From assembly GCA_016946835.1 (NCBI GenBank), contig JACVTC010000011.1, positions 1-64,000 of the forward strand: a DNA stretch of 64,000 nucleotides, in the 5' to 3' direction. Position numbers and translations under genes: made by a program. The notes under the pieces are model-generated. The model saw only the letters and a list, made by a program, of their open reading frames with translations, searched no databases and had not been told where the DNA came from. Each line of letters opens with the position of its first letter. The stretch's first letter is position 1. This DNA comes from Neocallimastix lanati (nom. inval.) (Eukaryota; Neocallimastigomycota; Neocallimastigomycetes; Neocallimastigales; Neocallimastigaceae). Below, one piece after another: positions 11,226-24,092 of the stretch.

Positions 11226-12119
11226 ATGGCTGAAAATAAAATCAATTTTAAAGAATTAAAAAAGGAATTAAAAGATATCGAGAAAATTTCAAAGGAAAAT
11301 CTCGATATCAAATCTTGGGAATCAGAAATCCGATTATGGATAAAACTTGAGGAAGTTACTGATCCCAAAAAGATTTTTACCGCCTGCTTACTCACGTCTA
11401 CTGGAGAGCCTCGCGAAGTTATCCAGGATTTAATTGAAAGTTACAGTACCGATTCTGAATCAGAAAGTGAGGACGAAGAAGAAGAAGAATCTGATTCAGA
11501 AGAAAAGAAAAAAGATGAATATCCTTCCTTAAAGGAAATTGTAGAAGCAATAGAAACTTTTTATGGTCTTAAAGAAGACCAGAATATGTTACTTCGTGAG
11601 CTCCGTGCTTTAAGAATTAAAAGAAATGAGCGAGTAAAAGACTTTAATACTCGTTTCCGATCCATATATTTGAAATTAGATAAGAAAAGAAAGAAGCGAG
11701 TCAGTGTTCTCGATTATATTGATGCTCTTAGGAACAATGAAGAAGCTTGGAAAAAGGTCTCCCTTAAGGATGACATTTCTTTAAATCGGGCGTTTGACAT
11801 TGCCGAAAAAGTTGATAGAGTAATGAATTTGAGACCCTCAAAAGAGTACTCAACTGAAATTGTCAACCCAAGAATAAATATCAGGAATAATTATCAAAAC
11901 AACAGAAAGGTAGTAAGAGAGAATTATGAAGTTAGAAGCCCAAAAAGAAATAAAGATTACGAATTGGAGGACTTAACAAAAAAAATGAAAAATCTTACCA
12001 TTAAAGCCTGTTTTTATTGTAGCGATCCAGGACATTTGCAGTATAATTGTCCTAAGTTAAATGCAATTATTCAAGAAAATAAGAAACGGTTATATAGTGG
12101 AAAATCTTTAAACCACTAA
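11226..12119 (+). CDS. Gag of element B1
   Basis: About 297 residues, starting at ATG 11226. An upstream in-frame ATG at 11187 exists, but the related D Gag starts at the equivalent of 11226. An N-terminal helical region (KELKKELKDIEK) is shared with D. A very acidic stretch (about residues 75-100) follows, then a Gag core, and near the end a zinc knuckle of C-X2-C-X4-H-X4-C form (CFYCSDPGHLQYNC). It should bind element RNA and build the particle. It ends in a stop at a slippery heptamer, with pol in the -1 frame. Confidence 0.9.
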   Translation: MAENKINFKELKKELKDIEKISKENLDIKSWESEIRLWIKLEEVTDPKKIFTACLLTSTGEPREVIQDLIESYSTDSESESEDEEEEESDSEEKKKDEYPSLKEIVEAIETFYGLKEDQNMLLRELRALRIKRNERVKDFNTRFRSIYLKLDKKRKKRVSVLDYIDALRNNEEAWKKVSLKDDISLNRAFDIAEKVDRVMNLRPSKEYSTEIVNPRINIRNNYQNNRKVVRENYEVRSPKRNKDYELEDLTKKMKNLTIKACFYCSDPGHLQYNCPKLNAIIQENKKRLYSGKSLNH

Positions 12120-12140
12120 AAGGGAGAGGAAGCACTCCCT
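12107..12140 (+). promoter_or_regulatory. -1 programmed frameshift signal, gag/pol of B1
   Basis: The heptamer TTTAAAC (12107-12113) is in the correct X-XXY-YYZ phase of the gag frame. It is followed by the gag stop and, after 7 nt, by the hairpin AGGGAG/CTCCCT (12121-12126 with 12135-12140, loop of 8). Pol is open in the -1 frame from this point. The same layout in D and E, with co-varying stem arms, supports function. Confidence 0.85.
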
Positions 12141-15100
12141 ATAAAAATAAAATAGCTTCATTACAATACAAATCCATTCCTAGTAGTACAAATGATTATA
12201 ATAAGGAAGAAAAAGAAGATGCTTCCTATACTAATGAAACTCACAAAGAATCCGATAATGAGAATGATGTAGAATTTATAGTTAGTGCGACAAAAAGGAA
12301 GTTGACGACTAACGATGAAACTAGTGAAAATAATGAAAAGAGACAACGTAAAAGTCTCAAAGATAATCCTACCCCTATAACAACTCCTGCAATAAGAAAG
12401 ATAAAAGAGAAGGAAATAGAAAATAGAATAATTGTTAAAAATAAAAATCAACTACATCCTTCGATAATGGCGCAGCCTAATATAAATATTGAGAAAGCCA
12501 AAGAAAAACAAATTCGGAATAAAGAAAGAGCTAACTTTGGAAATAACAAGGGAAAAAGGAAGGAAAGGGAGGATAATATTACTATAAGAGAAAAGCAAAG
12601 TCGGGATTCTTCAAAACAAAGAAATAGCATCAGTACTACTAGTGATAAAATGCATCAACGATTAAATAAATTAATCGATAATGAAAACGATAAAATTATT
12701 AAAACAAAACAAATCAATGAAATGGAAGTTATTGAAGTTCCTGAAAAGCTTAATGACGAAGGTCATGAGAATATTACATTACAGAAGCTCATAGATTTTC
12801 AAGAGCCTAAAGAAAAAGCAACAATTAGTAGAACGCTTAGGAACATCAAGATGTGTAAGGATCAGGAAGAATATAATGTTTTACAAGATTTGAATGAAAC
12901 CAAGTGTAATATTAGTTTCGGTCAGCTCCTCAATGTTTCTCCAAAAGTCAGAAGTCAAGTAAGTCAAGGATTAAAATTAGAAAAACCTGAAAAGAAAATA
13001 ATAGGTGCATTAAACAATACTATTGCTGCTGCTACTTTGGTAAATAATATTGATCACTCTTATATTAGCAAAAGTAAGGAAACCTCAGAAGAAGATATTG
13101 CCATGGTTGATGTAACAGTAGATGAAATTCCTGGTAAAGCACTAATTGATTCTTGTAGCAATCTCAATGTTATCACAAAAAAATTTTATGAGAAATTACC
13201 TGGAAATTATGAAGAAGTAGGTATTAGTCGTGGAAGGATACGTTTAGCGACTAAGAATGATGAGTATTCAGAAGGAATCATTGTACGAATACCTGTTAAG
13301 ATTAATGATTATAAAATGATAGTAGATTTTCGTATAATTGATGATGATGACCCATTTTATGATTTGTTGATTAATTTTCAAACTCAAGTAGAACACAATC
13401 TTTTTATCCATCCTATAAGATATAGTTTATGTCAATTTAATTCTCAAGGACTAATCGACGTTATAGCTCCTATTAATAATAATTTCCAAGAAGAAGAAAA
13501 ATTAGTATGTATAGTAAGGAAAATACTTGAAGATGAAGACACAACTAATGAATTAAAGAAACTTGAAGGTCTATCCCCGCAAGAGTATATCCATGATGAA
13601 AAATTTTTAGCAAGTCTTTGTAAAGATTATAAAGATGTAATAGTAAAATTACTTGAAGAAAACTTGGACATTATAGCGACATCTTCTGAAGAATTAACCC
13701 CGTCAGACTTAGCACCTCATAAGATTAACTTGAAAGCGAACGCAAAACCTGTTAAACAAAGATGTTACAGGGTAACCAAATTTAAATCGGATATTATTAA
13801 AGAAGAACTAATTAAACTTATTAAGAAAAAGCTAGTTGTACCATCTTATTCAGAATGGTCTTCACCTGTTGTTGTGGTCCCAAAGGCTAATGGAAAATGG
13901 AGATTGTGTGTGGACTACCGCAAGGTGAATGATCTAACCGAAAAAGACTCTTATGCCCTTCCATATATTGACGAGATATTTGACAGTTTAGATGGTGCCA
14001 AAATCTTTACTACTATGGATCTATACTCAGGTTACCATCAAATCCTAATGGACGAAGAAAGTGTTGAAATAACCAGTTTTACAACCAAATTTGGCAACTA
14101 CCAATTCAAAGTTATGCCTTTCGGATTAACTGGAGCTCCGGCTACCTTCCAACGGGAAATGAATAGAATTTTATTTCCTTTAATCGGAAAATGTGTTTTC
14201 AACTTTATTGATGATATACTTATATATTCAAAAACTGTCGAAGAACATATCCAACACATAAAACAGGTATTAGCAATCTTCAAGGAACATAAATTAAAAA
14301 TTAATATTGAAAAATGTCACTTTATGCAAACGGAAGTTGAAGTTCTTGGTCACAAGATTTCTACTAAGGGTCTTAGTCCTCAAAATAGTAAAATTGAAGC
14401 AATTAAAGCCTGGAAAGAACCCACGAATATACATGAGTTAAGATCATTCTTAGGTGCTGTAGGATATTATAGGAACTTTATAAATGAATATGCTCAAACC
14501 TCAGCTCCTCTTTGTAAGCTATTAAGAAAAGGCGTAAAATATAAATGGAATAATGAACAAAAACAAAGTTTTACCAAATTAAAAGAAAAATTAATTAATG
14601 CTCCTATTTTAAAATATCCTGATTTTTCCAAAGAATTCATTATTCGAACAGATGCATCATATGAAGGTATTGGTGGAGTTTTATTGCAGAAAGACGAATC
14701 GGAAATAGAACACCCGATTCATTTCATTAGCCGTAGCTTAACCAAAGCAGAAAAGAATTATGGAATAACCGATTTGGAAGGAACGGCTTTATATTATTGT
14801 ATTACTAAATTAAAACCTTATATTATGGGAAGCCCCTTTAGAACCATAGTTTTTACAGATCACAAACCTCTACTAGGTTTATTTAATAATAAGGAACCGA
14901 ATAATGCACGACAAACAAGATGGTGTTTGACTGCAAGTATGCTAAAAGTGGATATTCGCTATGAGCAAGGTAAAAAGAATGTAGTAGCCGACGCTTTATC
15001 TAGAATGAAGAACGATAAAGAACAAAAGGTATTAGCTATAAAAACGAATAAAGATGATGAAAATGATTCACTTTCTAAAGTAATTAAAGAATTTATTGAA

Positions 15101-16225
15101 GAAAAATTTACAAAGATTGATGGTATAGATTATTTTATAGATGGAAATAATTATAGAAAACTTGTTACCGAAACAAATGAAAAACTAAAATTAATTCTCG
15201 AAGCACATCATGTTGGCCATGAAGGTTATTATAAAACATATCAAAGACTTAGAAAAAGTTACTACTGGAATGATATGGTCAACGATATAAAACGGATAAT
15301 TTCAAAATGCGAAAAATGTCAGTTAAATCGCCCTCAGCCATATCCAGAACCAACCGAAAACATTCCAACAGAAGTTGAAGGCCCTTTTACTCATCTTGGA
15401 CTTGATATTATTGGTCCCTTAATAAAAACTGGTAATAAAAACCAATATATCATTGTTGCAGTGGATTATTTCACAAAGTGGGTGGAGGCTGAACCTACTG
15501 AAAATATTACATCTAAGGACATCATTAAGTTTTTAATAAATGTTTTCGCTAGACATGGAGTTCCTCAAGTCATTACAACGGATAATGGCGTTCAATTCAC
15601 ATCGGATATGACTAAAATATTCCTGGACTTATATGATGTTTACGTAAAATTTACCACTACCTATCACCCAGAAAGTAATGGATTGGTTGAAAATAGGAAT
15701 AAAGAAATTGGTAAATTATTGAGATTACTTGGTGAAGAAAATAAAGACTGGGATGAGGTATTACCTTCAGCCTTGTGGGCCCTTAGAACTACAAAGAATA
15801 CTGTAACCAAACATTCTAGCTTCGAATTAGTTTATGGTCGTGAGGATCAACAGCCTTTCGACATTGCTGCTAGACCTACACAAGGAGTGAATAAATCTTC
15901 AGATGAAATTCTTTTAGAAAAATTTATCTCACATTATAGGTGGACCATGGAAGCAGCTGAAAATGTAAAGAACGCAAGTAAATATTGGGCCAATCGAAGG
16001 GAAGAAAAAAATAGCATGAAAAATTCCAAAAACATAAGAATCGGTGATTTAGTTCTTGTTCGAAATTTTAGTCGTTCTAAATTAGAACCTTATTTTGTCG
16101 GTCCTTTAAAAGTAATAAAAAAACAATTTAATACCGTAACACTTGCGGACCCAAATACTATGATTCAAATGAATCGTAATGTTCATTTGAAAAATATAGT
16201 AAAGTATAACTCAGCTATAGATTAG
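12113..16225 (+). CDS. Pol polyprotein of element B1
   Basis: About 1370 residues, expressed through the frameshift at 12107. Numbered from the shift, it has: a basic, Asn/Lys/Glu-rich linker (to about 310); a retropepsin-like protease segment near 345; reverse transcriptase with FIDD near 697; RNase H from about TDAS near 845; and an integrase with a zinc region (GHEGYY near 1032) and a DDE core (GLDIIG near 1095, TTDNG near 1153, ENRNKEIG near 1190). It ends shortly after a GP(Y/F)-like segment (YFVGPLKVI) and RNVHLKNIVKY. No chromodomain is visible. The order is that of Ty3/gypsy and it looks whole. Pol of D is its closest relative in the window. Confidence 0.92.
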   Translation, partial: PLKGRGSTPYKNKIASLQYKSIPSSTNDYNKEEKEDASYTNETHKESDNENDVEFIVSATKRKLTTNDETSENNEKRQRKSLKDNPTPITTPAIRKIKEKEIENRIIVKNKNQLHPSIMAQPNINIEKAKEKQIRNKERANFGNNKGKRKEREDNITIREKQSRDSSKQRNSISTTSDKMHQRLNKLIDNENDKIIKTKQINEMEVIEVPEKLNDEGHENITLQKLIDFQEPKEKATISRTLRNIKMCKDQEEYNVLQDLNETKCNISFGQLLNVSPKVRSQVSQGLKLEKPEKKIIGALNNTIAAATLVNNIDHSYISKSKETSEEDIAMVDVTVDEIPGKALIDSCSNLNVITKKFYEKLPGNYEEVGISRGRIRLATKNDEYSEGIIVRIPVKINDYKMIVDFRIIDDDDPFYDLLINFQTQVEHNLFIHPIRYSLCQFNSQGLIDVIAPINNNFQEEEKLVCIVRKILEDEDTTNELKKLEGLSPQEYIHDEKFLASLCKDYKDVIVKLLEENLDIIATSSEELTPSDLAPHKINLKANAKPVKQRCYRVTKFKSDIIKEELIKLIKKKLVVPSYSEWSSPVVVVPKANGKWRLCVDYRKVNDLTEKDSYALPYIDEIFDSLDGAKIFTTMDLYSGYHQILMDEESVEITSFTTKFGNYQFKVMPFGLTGAPATFQREMNRILFPLIGKCVFNFIDDILIYSKTVEEHIQHIKQVLAIFKEHKLKINIEKCHFMQTEVEVLGHKISTKGLSPQNSKIEAIKAWKEPTNIHELRSFLGAVGYYRNFINEYAQTSAPLCKLLRKGVKYKWNNEQKQSFTKLKEKLINAPILKYPDFSKEFIIRTDASYEGIGGVLLQKDESEIEHPIHFISRSLTKAEKNYGITDLEGTALYYCITKLKPYIMGSPFRTIVFTDHKPLLGLFNNKEPNNARQTRWCLTASMLKVDIRYEQGKKNVVADALSRMKNDKEQKVLAIKTNKDDENDSLSKVIKEFIEEKFTKIDGIDYFIDGNNYRKLVTETNEKLKLILEAHHVGHEGYYKTYQRLRKSYYWNDMVNDIKRIISKCEKCQLNRPQPYPEPTENIPTEVEGPFTHLGLDIIGPLIKTGNKNQYIIVAVDYFTKWVEAEPTENITSKDIIKFLINVFARHGVPQVITTDNGVQFTSDMTKIFLDLYDVYVKFTTTYHPESNGLVENRNKEIGKLLRLLGEENKDWDEVLPSALWALRTTKNTVTKHSSFELVYGREDQQPFDIAARPTQGVNKSSDEILLEKFISHYRWTMEAAENVKNASKYWANRREEKNSMKNSKNIRIGDLVLVRNFSRSKLEPYFVGPLKVIKKQFNTVTLADPNTMIQMNRNVHLKNIVKYNSAID

Positions 16226-16235
16226 CTTGAGTCTT

Positions 16236-16248
16236 AGTGGGGGCATCT
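16236..16248 (+). promoter_or_regulatory. B1 polypurine tract
   Basis: AGTGGGGGCATCT lies directly before the 3' LTR. D has AGAGGGGGCATCA in the same place (40833-40845). The G run is conspicuous in such AT-rich DNA and is the expected plus-strand primer. Confidence 0.75.
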
Positions 16249-17086
16249 TGGTAAAGAACGAACATATAATGGATTATTAATTAGAATTTCAACTTACTTT
16301 AGAATCCATTATATTATTCTTTACTTAATATTACTTTACTATATTTTCTATACTAAAATATTTTTTAAATATATTTTTTTTATATTTTTATTAAAAGTTT
16401 CTAAAATATTATCAATAATTCTATATTTTTACTATTAATATCAATATCTATAATTTACCTAAAATTTTATTATTTTATTAAAGTGTTTATTATCAATATT
16501 AATATTTTATTTTTATTTTCAAATATATTATTATATTATTATTATATTGTATCAATATTAAACTTGTATTCTTTTTAGTATTTTATTTTATTTTTAAATT
16601 GATTATTTAATATTTTTTTATTCCCCACAAATAAAATCAAATCTTAATTGATTAATAATAAATATTAAATATATTATAGTTTTTAAATTTATTTTATATA
16701 AAATATAAGAATATTATATTAACATTCTTGATTAAAATAACTTTATTTTTCTGTAAAATCTTTTTAAATTTTGTTTGTTACTTTTCGTATATATTAAATA
16801 ATTTAGTTTTAGTATATGAAAAATAATATAAAATTATATAAACAAAATTTATTAAAATAAAAATACTTATGAATTAGTTAATTTAAATTAATATAAAATT
16901 TTAAGTAATTAGTAATAGTAAATATTTTTTTTTAAATATGATAATAAAATGTAGAAAGGCTTTACATATTTATTTTTTTTCAAAAAGTATAAATAAGTGA
17001 AGTTTTTCAATAATTAAAATGTAGACAAAAAGAATATTGAAAATAAATAATTAAATAAAAATTCTAATAAAACCCGAACCATAACA
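16249..17086 (+). repeat. B1 3' LTR
   Basis: 838 bp, the same as the 5' LTR as far as I can read. It is followed by CTTT and at once by the solo LTR C. Confidence 0.93.
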
Positions 17087-17089
17087 CTT

Positions 17090-17580
17090 TGATAAATAAC
17101 AAAATTAATAAATCTTGAAAATTTATTATACATAAAATCAAAACTAACCTTAGCCAAGTTTAATAATAATTTAATAAAATAAAAAAAAATTAATTAATTA
17201 ATTAATTAAAACAAATAAATTACACTTAAAAATTACATTAATACTCAGATATGAAAGAAATATTATATATTTTTTTCAAAATAAAAATATTAAGATTAAA
17301 TTTAAAATAAAATAATTAGTTTTAATAATTAGTTTTATAATAATTTTTATAATTAATTTTATAATTAAATAATAATTTTATAATAACAAAATTTATTAAT
17401 TTAAATAACAAAATATTTTTAATTATTTTTATAATAAACAAATTTATTTATTTTATTATTAAATATTTATTTTATTATTAATTTTATTACTTTTATTTTA
17501 TTTAATTATTCTTTTTATTTATAAATTATAAATAGTTTAATTTTAAAGAAAAATATAAATACTTGTAAATATTTCATGTA

Positions 17581-17612
<32 letters not shown>

Positions 17613-17844
17613 ATTTTATAATTTTAATAATCACTTTAAATTTTGTAATGTTTAATAAATTTTAATAAAAGATTTATAAAATAAAATATTAGAAAACAAG
17701 TGTTCTAATAAACCAAATTTTTAGTGTTATTTTTAATAAAACATTTTTAATTCATAAATAACTTATACAGTTATTATTAAAATAAATTGAAATTATCACT
17801 TTTTAATTCTATATTAAAATTAAGATAATTTCTAAAATTTATCA
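17090..17844 (+). repeat. Solo LTR C (related to E and H LTRs)
   Basis: A 755-bp segment with TGATAAAT...ATTTATCA ends, which are perfect 8-bp inverted repeats. An internal run (AAAGAAAAATATAAA, then TGTAAATATTTC) is shared with LTRs E and H. ACTTT flanks it on both sides, the left copy overlapping its first T. There is no internal gene, so it is a solo LTR left by recombination. Confidence 0.75.
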
Positions 17845-17849
17845 ACTTT

Positions 17850-18731
17850 TGTAATAATTCTATTAAGAACTAACTCAAAATAGAATTATTAACTACAACT
17901 TAACGACTAATTCATTAAGTTGAGAAAATAAAATAAAATAAATTTTTTTACCTTTAATGTAGAGTTTATTATAAAATTAATTATAATAATAACACAAAAT
18001 GTAAGAGAAGAATTGTTTGTATAAATTGATCTTAAAAATATGTTTTTGAATAAAATATTTTTATTAATTTATTAAAGTTAAAAATATAAAAATGTTACTA
18101 TTATAACTATGTTTTTTATAATAATAACTCTTGATTTCTCAAAGAGAACTCAAGAGCCTTATTTATATTTTTTTATGAAAATAAGGTTAAATAAGAAAGG
18201 GTTTTCTAATCTTAACAAATCTCTTATCTAGGAAAAGATTAGATAGAAAAACCTAGATAAGTTTTCGATCGATATTCTATCCATATCGATCATCGCATTA
18301 ATTAAGTAAAACCGATTACTTCTAAAAAGTAATTGGAAAAAATCTTAATTAACCGATTTTCCAATCTAATCTAATGATCGAAAATAAAAGAATAAAATAA
18401 TAAAAGATATTTCGATCATATAATTTATCCTTATATTAAAAATATAAAATTAAATAGTTAATAAAATACAGAATACATTATAAAATACAGAATACATTAT
18501 AAAATACAGAATAAAATACAATACAAAATACATTAGTTACAGTAGAGAATTTAGCATATTGTAAATATATTATTTAAAATTAATTAAATAAATTTTGTTA
18601 AATTAATGAATATTTAAAATTAAATTAAATAAATTTAATAAATATTATATGTAATTAAATAAAGTTATAGTTATAATAACTTAACTAAGAAAATATAATT
18701 ATTTGCTAACAAATAATTATAGATTCTTACA
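17850..18731 (-). repeat. A2 3' LTR
   Basis: 882 bp with TG...CA ends, matching 24093-24974. The 19-bp internal repeat is shorter than in A1. Confidence 0.92.
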
Positions 18732-18744
18732 TTGCTCTGTTTAA

Positions 18745-21700
18745 TTATGATGTTTCCATTAAGTCTTCATTTCTTTTAGTATATGGTTCCAATTGTGAGA
18801 TATGAAATACCGGATGGAGATGTAAGTTCTCTGGAAGTTCCAAACGGTAATTCATTCTTTCCCTTTTCTCGATGATTTTAAAAGGTCCAAGATATTGAGT
18901 GGATAATTTTCTAGAGGGTTCATTCGTAAAGTAGTATCTTCTAAGCATAACCAAATCATTTACCTTAAAGTCAGGTCCTACAGATTTTTTATTGTCAGCA
19001 TATTTCTTAAAATCTTCTTTGGCTTTAACTAAATGTTGACGAAGGGCATTGAAATGTGAAGACCAATCCCTAGTAAGAACAGAAGCACTATCTTTTAGCA
19101 GAATCGGTGGTGAGTCAATAACACAATTTGGGTCAAATCCATAGTTAGCATGAAAAGGAGTTTGAGCTATTGATTTGTGAATGGAGTTGTTGTAGGACAT
19201 TTCACATAAAGGGAGGTAGAAACACCATTCATTTTGAGCAGAAGAACAATAGCAGCGAAGATATTGTTCTATTACAGCATTAGCCCGTTCAACCTGACCA
19301 TTTGATTGTTGGTGGTGAGCAGTAGCAAGTCTTGGTTTAGCACGAATAGCATCGCACAACGAAGTCCAAAATTGAGAAGAGAATTGGGAACCATGATCAG
19401 ACACAATCACTTTAGGAAAACCATGATACTTAAAGACTTGGAAAAGTAAGAGCTTAGCAGTTAAGTCGGCAGAGGGAACATCGGAGCAGGGTACTAAATG
19501 AATCATTTTGGTTAAATGATCAGAAACAACCATGATACAAGTGCAATCTTGTGAAGAAGGCAATGAAACAATAAAATCGACGCCAATAACTTCCCAGGGT
19601 TTTGTAGGAGTAGGAAGTGGTATTAGTTTACCATAAGGTTTATGACGACGGATTTTATTTCTACAACAAACATCACAAGAAGCCACATAATTTGAAATAT
19701 CTTTTTTCATATTAGGCCACCAGTAGTTCCTTCTGAGTTTTTCAAAGGTCCTATCTACCCCCTGATGGCCACTAGTGGGTGCATCATGGAAAGACTTTAA
19801 AAGTCTAGCCCTGAGACTGGAAGGGATAATAATACGCTTCTGAAAGTGAAGTACGCCATCGACGAAGGAAAATAAAGAACTTTTGATGTTGTTTGACTTA
19901 TCCCTTATTTTTAAGAGGATATTTTTACAATAATTATCAGCTTTCTGTGCTTCAATAAGACTACTAATATTGTCATTTATAGCACAACAGAAAGCATTAT
20001 TGTTAATTACAGGTTGTGATTCAGATGAAGAGTCAGATTTAAAATCTGGGCGTCTTGAAAGAGCATCTGGTTTGCCACTTTTAGCGCCTGATCTGAATGC
20101 AATCCTATAGTCAAACTTTGATAAAAAGAGACTCCAACGAATTTGTCTTTGATTTAAATGTTGGGGTTTCTTAAAATACAATAAGTTCTTGTGGTCTGTT
20201 ATTACTTGAACAGGAAATTTTGCGCCTTCTAAATGATGCCTCCAAGTTTCAAACGCAGTAATTATAGCAAGAAGTTCTTTATCATATATAGTATAATTGA
20301 CTTCTGCTTTATTGAGGGATCTAGAATGGAAGGCTACGGGATGTAATAAGTTATCAGTGTCACTAACCTGAGAAAGTATGCAACCGACAGCAAAGTCGCT
20401 AGCATCTGTTTCAACGATGAATTCTTTCTCTGGATTAGGAAAAATGAGCACTTCATCAGCTTTAAAAGATTCTTTCAATTTATTAAAAGCTTCATTTGCT
20501 GATTCATCCTAATTAAATGTAGTATTTTTCCTTAAAAGTCGACGAAGAGGTTCCATATTTTTGGCAAAATTATTGATAAACTTTCTATAGAAATTACATA
20601 AGCCTAGAAAACTTTGTAATTCCTTTTGATTCTTCGGAATAGGCCAATCCAGAACAGATTTTACCTTATCCTTATCCATAGTGAGACCATCTACAGAAAC
20701 AGTGAAGCCTAAGAAAGTGGTTTTAGTAACATGGAAGTCACATTTCTCTAATTTAGCATATAATCCATTGTTGATGAGAAGTTGAAGAACGATCCTAACA
20801 TGTTTAATATGTTCTTCTTCGTTGTTAGAGTAAATAATGATGTCGTCCAGATAGACTTGCATGAAAGAACCAATGATATCACTGAAGATATCTTGTACAA
20901 AACGTTGAAAAACCGAAGGGGCATTTCGAAGACCAAAAGGCATAACGAGATATTCGAAATGTCCTAAAGGGGTTCTAAAAGCAGTAAGATATTCGTGACC
21001 TTCTTTAACTCTGATTAGGTTATAAGCAGATCTAAGGTCAAGACGAGTAAATGTCTTAGCTCCTTGAAAGGATTCAATCAAGTCATTTATTCGTGGAATT
21101 GGGTAGCTATTACGGATTGTGATAGCATTTAATCGGCGATAATCTACACAGAGTCTAAGGGTACCATCGCGTTTCATTACAAATAATATAGGAGCACCTG
21201 CTGGTGATTTTGACTTCCTAATGAATTTCTTTTTTAAGTTTTCCTTAATATAATCCTTTAAAGCTTTCAGTTCTTGTACAGTAAGAGAGTATATTGGACC
21301 AAAATAAAGTTGTCCACCAGGAATAAGCTCAATAGCAATATCATAGTCACGATGGGGTGGTAAGTTCTCAGCTTGTTTCTTTTCAAATACTATTTTAAGA
21401 TCCGAATAGTATTTATTAATAATCTCTTCTTTTCCCTGAACGTCAGTGTTTACTTCTTCTGAATCAATCATTGCGGCACATAAATCAGAATCTGAGATAT
21501 CTGTATCAAAAGCCGAATTTGGTAATACTGAATCTTCTTCTGAATTCTCCAACATTGAAGCAGTAATATTTTTATTTTGATTAAAAAACTTATTACTTTT
21601 GGAGGATGGGCAATGTGAGCCACAGTATCTACCAAGGAAGTAGATTCTATTATTTTTATAATCGATGAAAGGATTGTGAACGGATAACCAATCCCTTCCA

Positions 21701-22788
21701 AGAATACCATTAATGCCCTGAAGAGATAGATTAGCAATGCAGAATTCAAAAGTTTCCTTATGATCCATAAATTTTAATTTAAGGGGCTTAGTAGTTTGTC
21801 TGATATTCATACTTTTCCCATTAGGAAGTTGGATGTTGATTTGGGAATTGAGTCCTAACACAGGTAATCTATTAGAATTTGCGAAGTTTTTACAAATAAA
21901 ACTTCTGGCAGAACCCGAATCAATTAATAGATTTGCTTTAATATTTCTTCCATTAATATCAAGGTAGAAGGTAGTTGTGATTGTTGTTTTAATATTCGGG
22001 GTGTAATTTGCTGAAAGTATGTCGTTTTTAGACTTATTTTTTCTGAAATGAGAATGTTTAGAATTCTTTTCTGATTTTAGTAAATCGTTTCTCTTCCTAT
22101 GAAACGACATTTTTCCATTAAATTTATTTTTTTGATTGTGGCGTAGACGACTTTCCAAAAAACACTTCTTATCAATTCCAATAATAATGTTGGTAGCTTC
22201 AAAAAGAGTAGATGGCTTTTCGAGTTTATCAAACTCTTCGCGGACTTTGTCAAGTAGACCCTTACCGATTATATCGATTAAAACTTCGTCGGGCCATCCT
22301 AAACGTCCAGCCAATCTCCGAAATTCAATAGTATATTCAGCAACATTTCCTAGTTGAAGTTGTTTCAATTTCCATAACTTTTCCATGATGACATATTTTT
22401 GCTTCCTTTCATTCCCAATATCAAAGTTATCCAGTAAGAGCTTCTTAAACTTACTAAATTCAAGGTTCTTTAGAGTACCATCAGTTAAAAGAGAAAGACC
22501 CCATTTTCTGGCGGTACCAGTAAGTTTATTAATAACAAAAGAACTTTTTAGTTCATCCTTTTGAAAAGAATTTGGATGCTCCTTAAAGAAATCTTCACTT
22601 TGAATTAAAATTTCTAATATATTTAGTTTATTGCTTTCATTTTCCTTTTGGAGGACACCATTAGGAGAAAAGAAAGCAGGAATGAAGTCAGCAATTGCAG
22701 TAATAAGTTTGGATGCATTTTCATCATGGAGATAGGAATTATTAACTTCACTTGAGGAAATTGCTTGTTTATTACTATTGAAATCCAT
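18745..22788 (-). pseudogene. Gag-Pol region of A2, broken
   Basis: This region corresponds along its full length to the A1 Gag-Pol frame: Gag, protease, reverse transcriptase (YLDD), RNase H and integrase are all recognisable in the same order, with only scattered differences from A1. It is broken, with about one break, so it is treated as a fossil copy of A1. Confidence 0.9.
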
Positions 22789-23609
22789 TTTTGTGCCTTT
22801 AGTATAGATAAAAATAGGATAGAGTTAACAAAATGGACATTTTTATTACACAAAATTAAGAATTATAATAAGGATTTTGATTAATAAATATTTTATAGAA
22901 AACACTTTAATTTCTTCCTTCCCGTGTTACCGTTCATTTGGTTTATCAACCAAAGGGCTGAGGTGTAGGTCTAATGTTACAGCCTACCAGTAACGGTCAA
23001 CTACGTACTTGGAAATTAAATTAAAATGATTAACAAAATATTATTATAAACTTATCCTTTATTATAAACTTCTGCATAAATACAATATTTAGTATTATTT
23101 TAATTAAAATTCAATATCACTTTCTTATGCCTTACAACATTCAAAAACCGGCAAAAGTGATCCATTAAAACATAAAAAAAATATTTTATGTTTTCCATAG
23201 CAGTTTTATATAATCAAGCATAAAAAAACATAACTGCTATAACCAATTTTGTTTGGGATAAACAAACTGTTAAAACCCATTATTAAAATTAAAACTATAT
23301 AATTTTACTTCAATACATAATATTGAAGAACCTCGAGGCCTTCGGTGACCAAGAGTTCCTTATTCGCTAGAGCTACATTCGGATAACCTATACTTTCACG
23401 TGAAATACTGCATTTCCGTACAGTACAAACCGCTACGGTATAGGAAAAGGAGACCTTTCCTTTATTACTACCTAAAAATGTACTCACCATCCCCAATTAG
23501 ATGGCTAACTCTATATATGAAGGTATTATTACCTTCTCAGTTTGTTATTTTTTATTTATTTTTTAATGTTTTTTTTTTTTATTTCTTTATTTCTTTATTA
23601 TTATTATAG

Positions 23610-23640
<31 letters not shown>

Positions 23641-24092
23641 ATTTTAAATTATTATTTCTATTCTTAATTCTTAATTATATTATCTAAAATTATTCTATAT
23701 TATTAATTCTATATTATTAAAATAATTATAATCTATTCTATTATTATTCTAAATCTAATATATATTATTATATTTATTAATTATTTTAATTAACTTAAAT
23801 TATTATAATCTAAAACTATTCTAAAATATTAATTTATTATTCTATTATTTACTATTAAAAAAAAATTTTTTTTTTTTTTTTTTTTAATATAAATTTTTTT
23901 TTTTTTTTTTTTTTTCAATCAAAATTGCTAATAAAAATTTTTTTTTGCGCCACTCTAGCTATATATTATTATTGTATTCTAATATATATAATTTCAATAG
24001 ACTAATTCACTAATAAAATTTCCAATGTTACACTATTCTAAAAATTTTTCACATTTTATCTAACCCTAAGCTAATCTAAGAAGAGTTATTAT
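22789..24092 (-). other. A2 leader
   Basis: Equivalent to 5812-7119 of A1. It keeps the structured island at about 22925-22995 and the higher-GC patch at 23330-23520. The T tracts at 23610-23637 and around 23870-23915 vary in length from A1. No gene is present. Confidence 0.75.

Larger units (their letters stand above)
8014..17086 (+). mobile_element. Ty3/gypsy LTR retrotransposon B1, looks whole
   Basis: A 9073-bp element. Its two LTRs have equal length (838 bp) and appear identical by eye, so it is probably very recent. In order it has a 5' LTR, a tRNA primer site, a 2.4 kb structured leader, gag, a -1 frameshift signal, pol, a polypurine tract and a 3' LTR. The flanking CTTT at 8010-8013 and 17087-17090 is a 4-bp target site, the left copy being shared with the A1 junction. 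Its Pol is clearly related to that of D at 36773-40822. A solo LTR (B2) and a remnant (B3) of the same family lie elsewhere in the window. Confidence 0.93.
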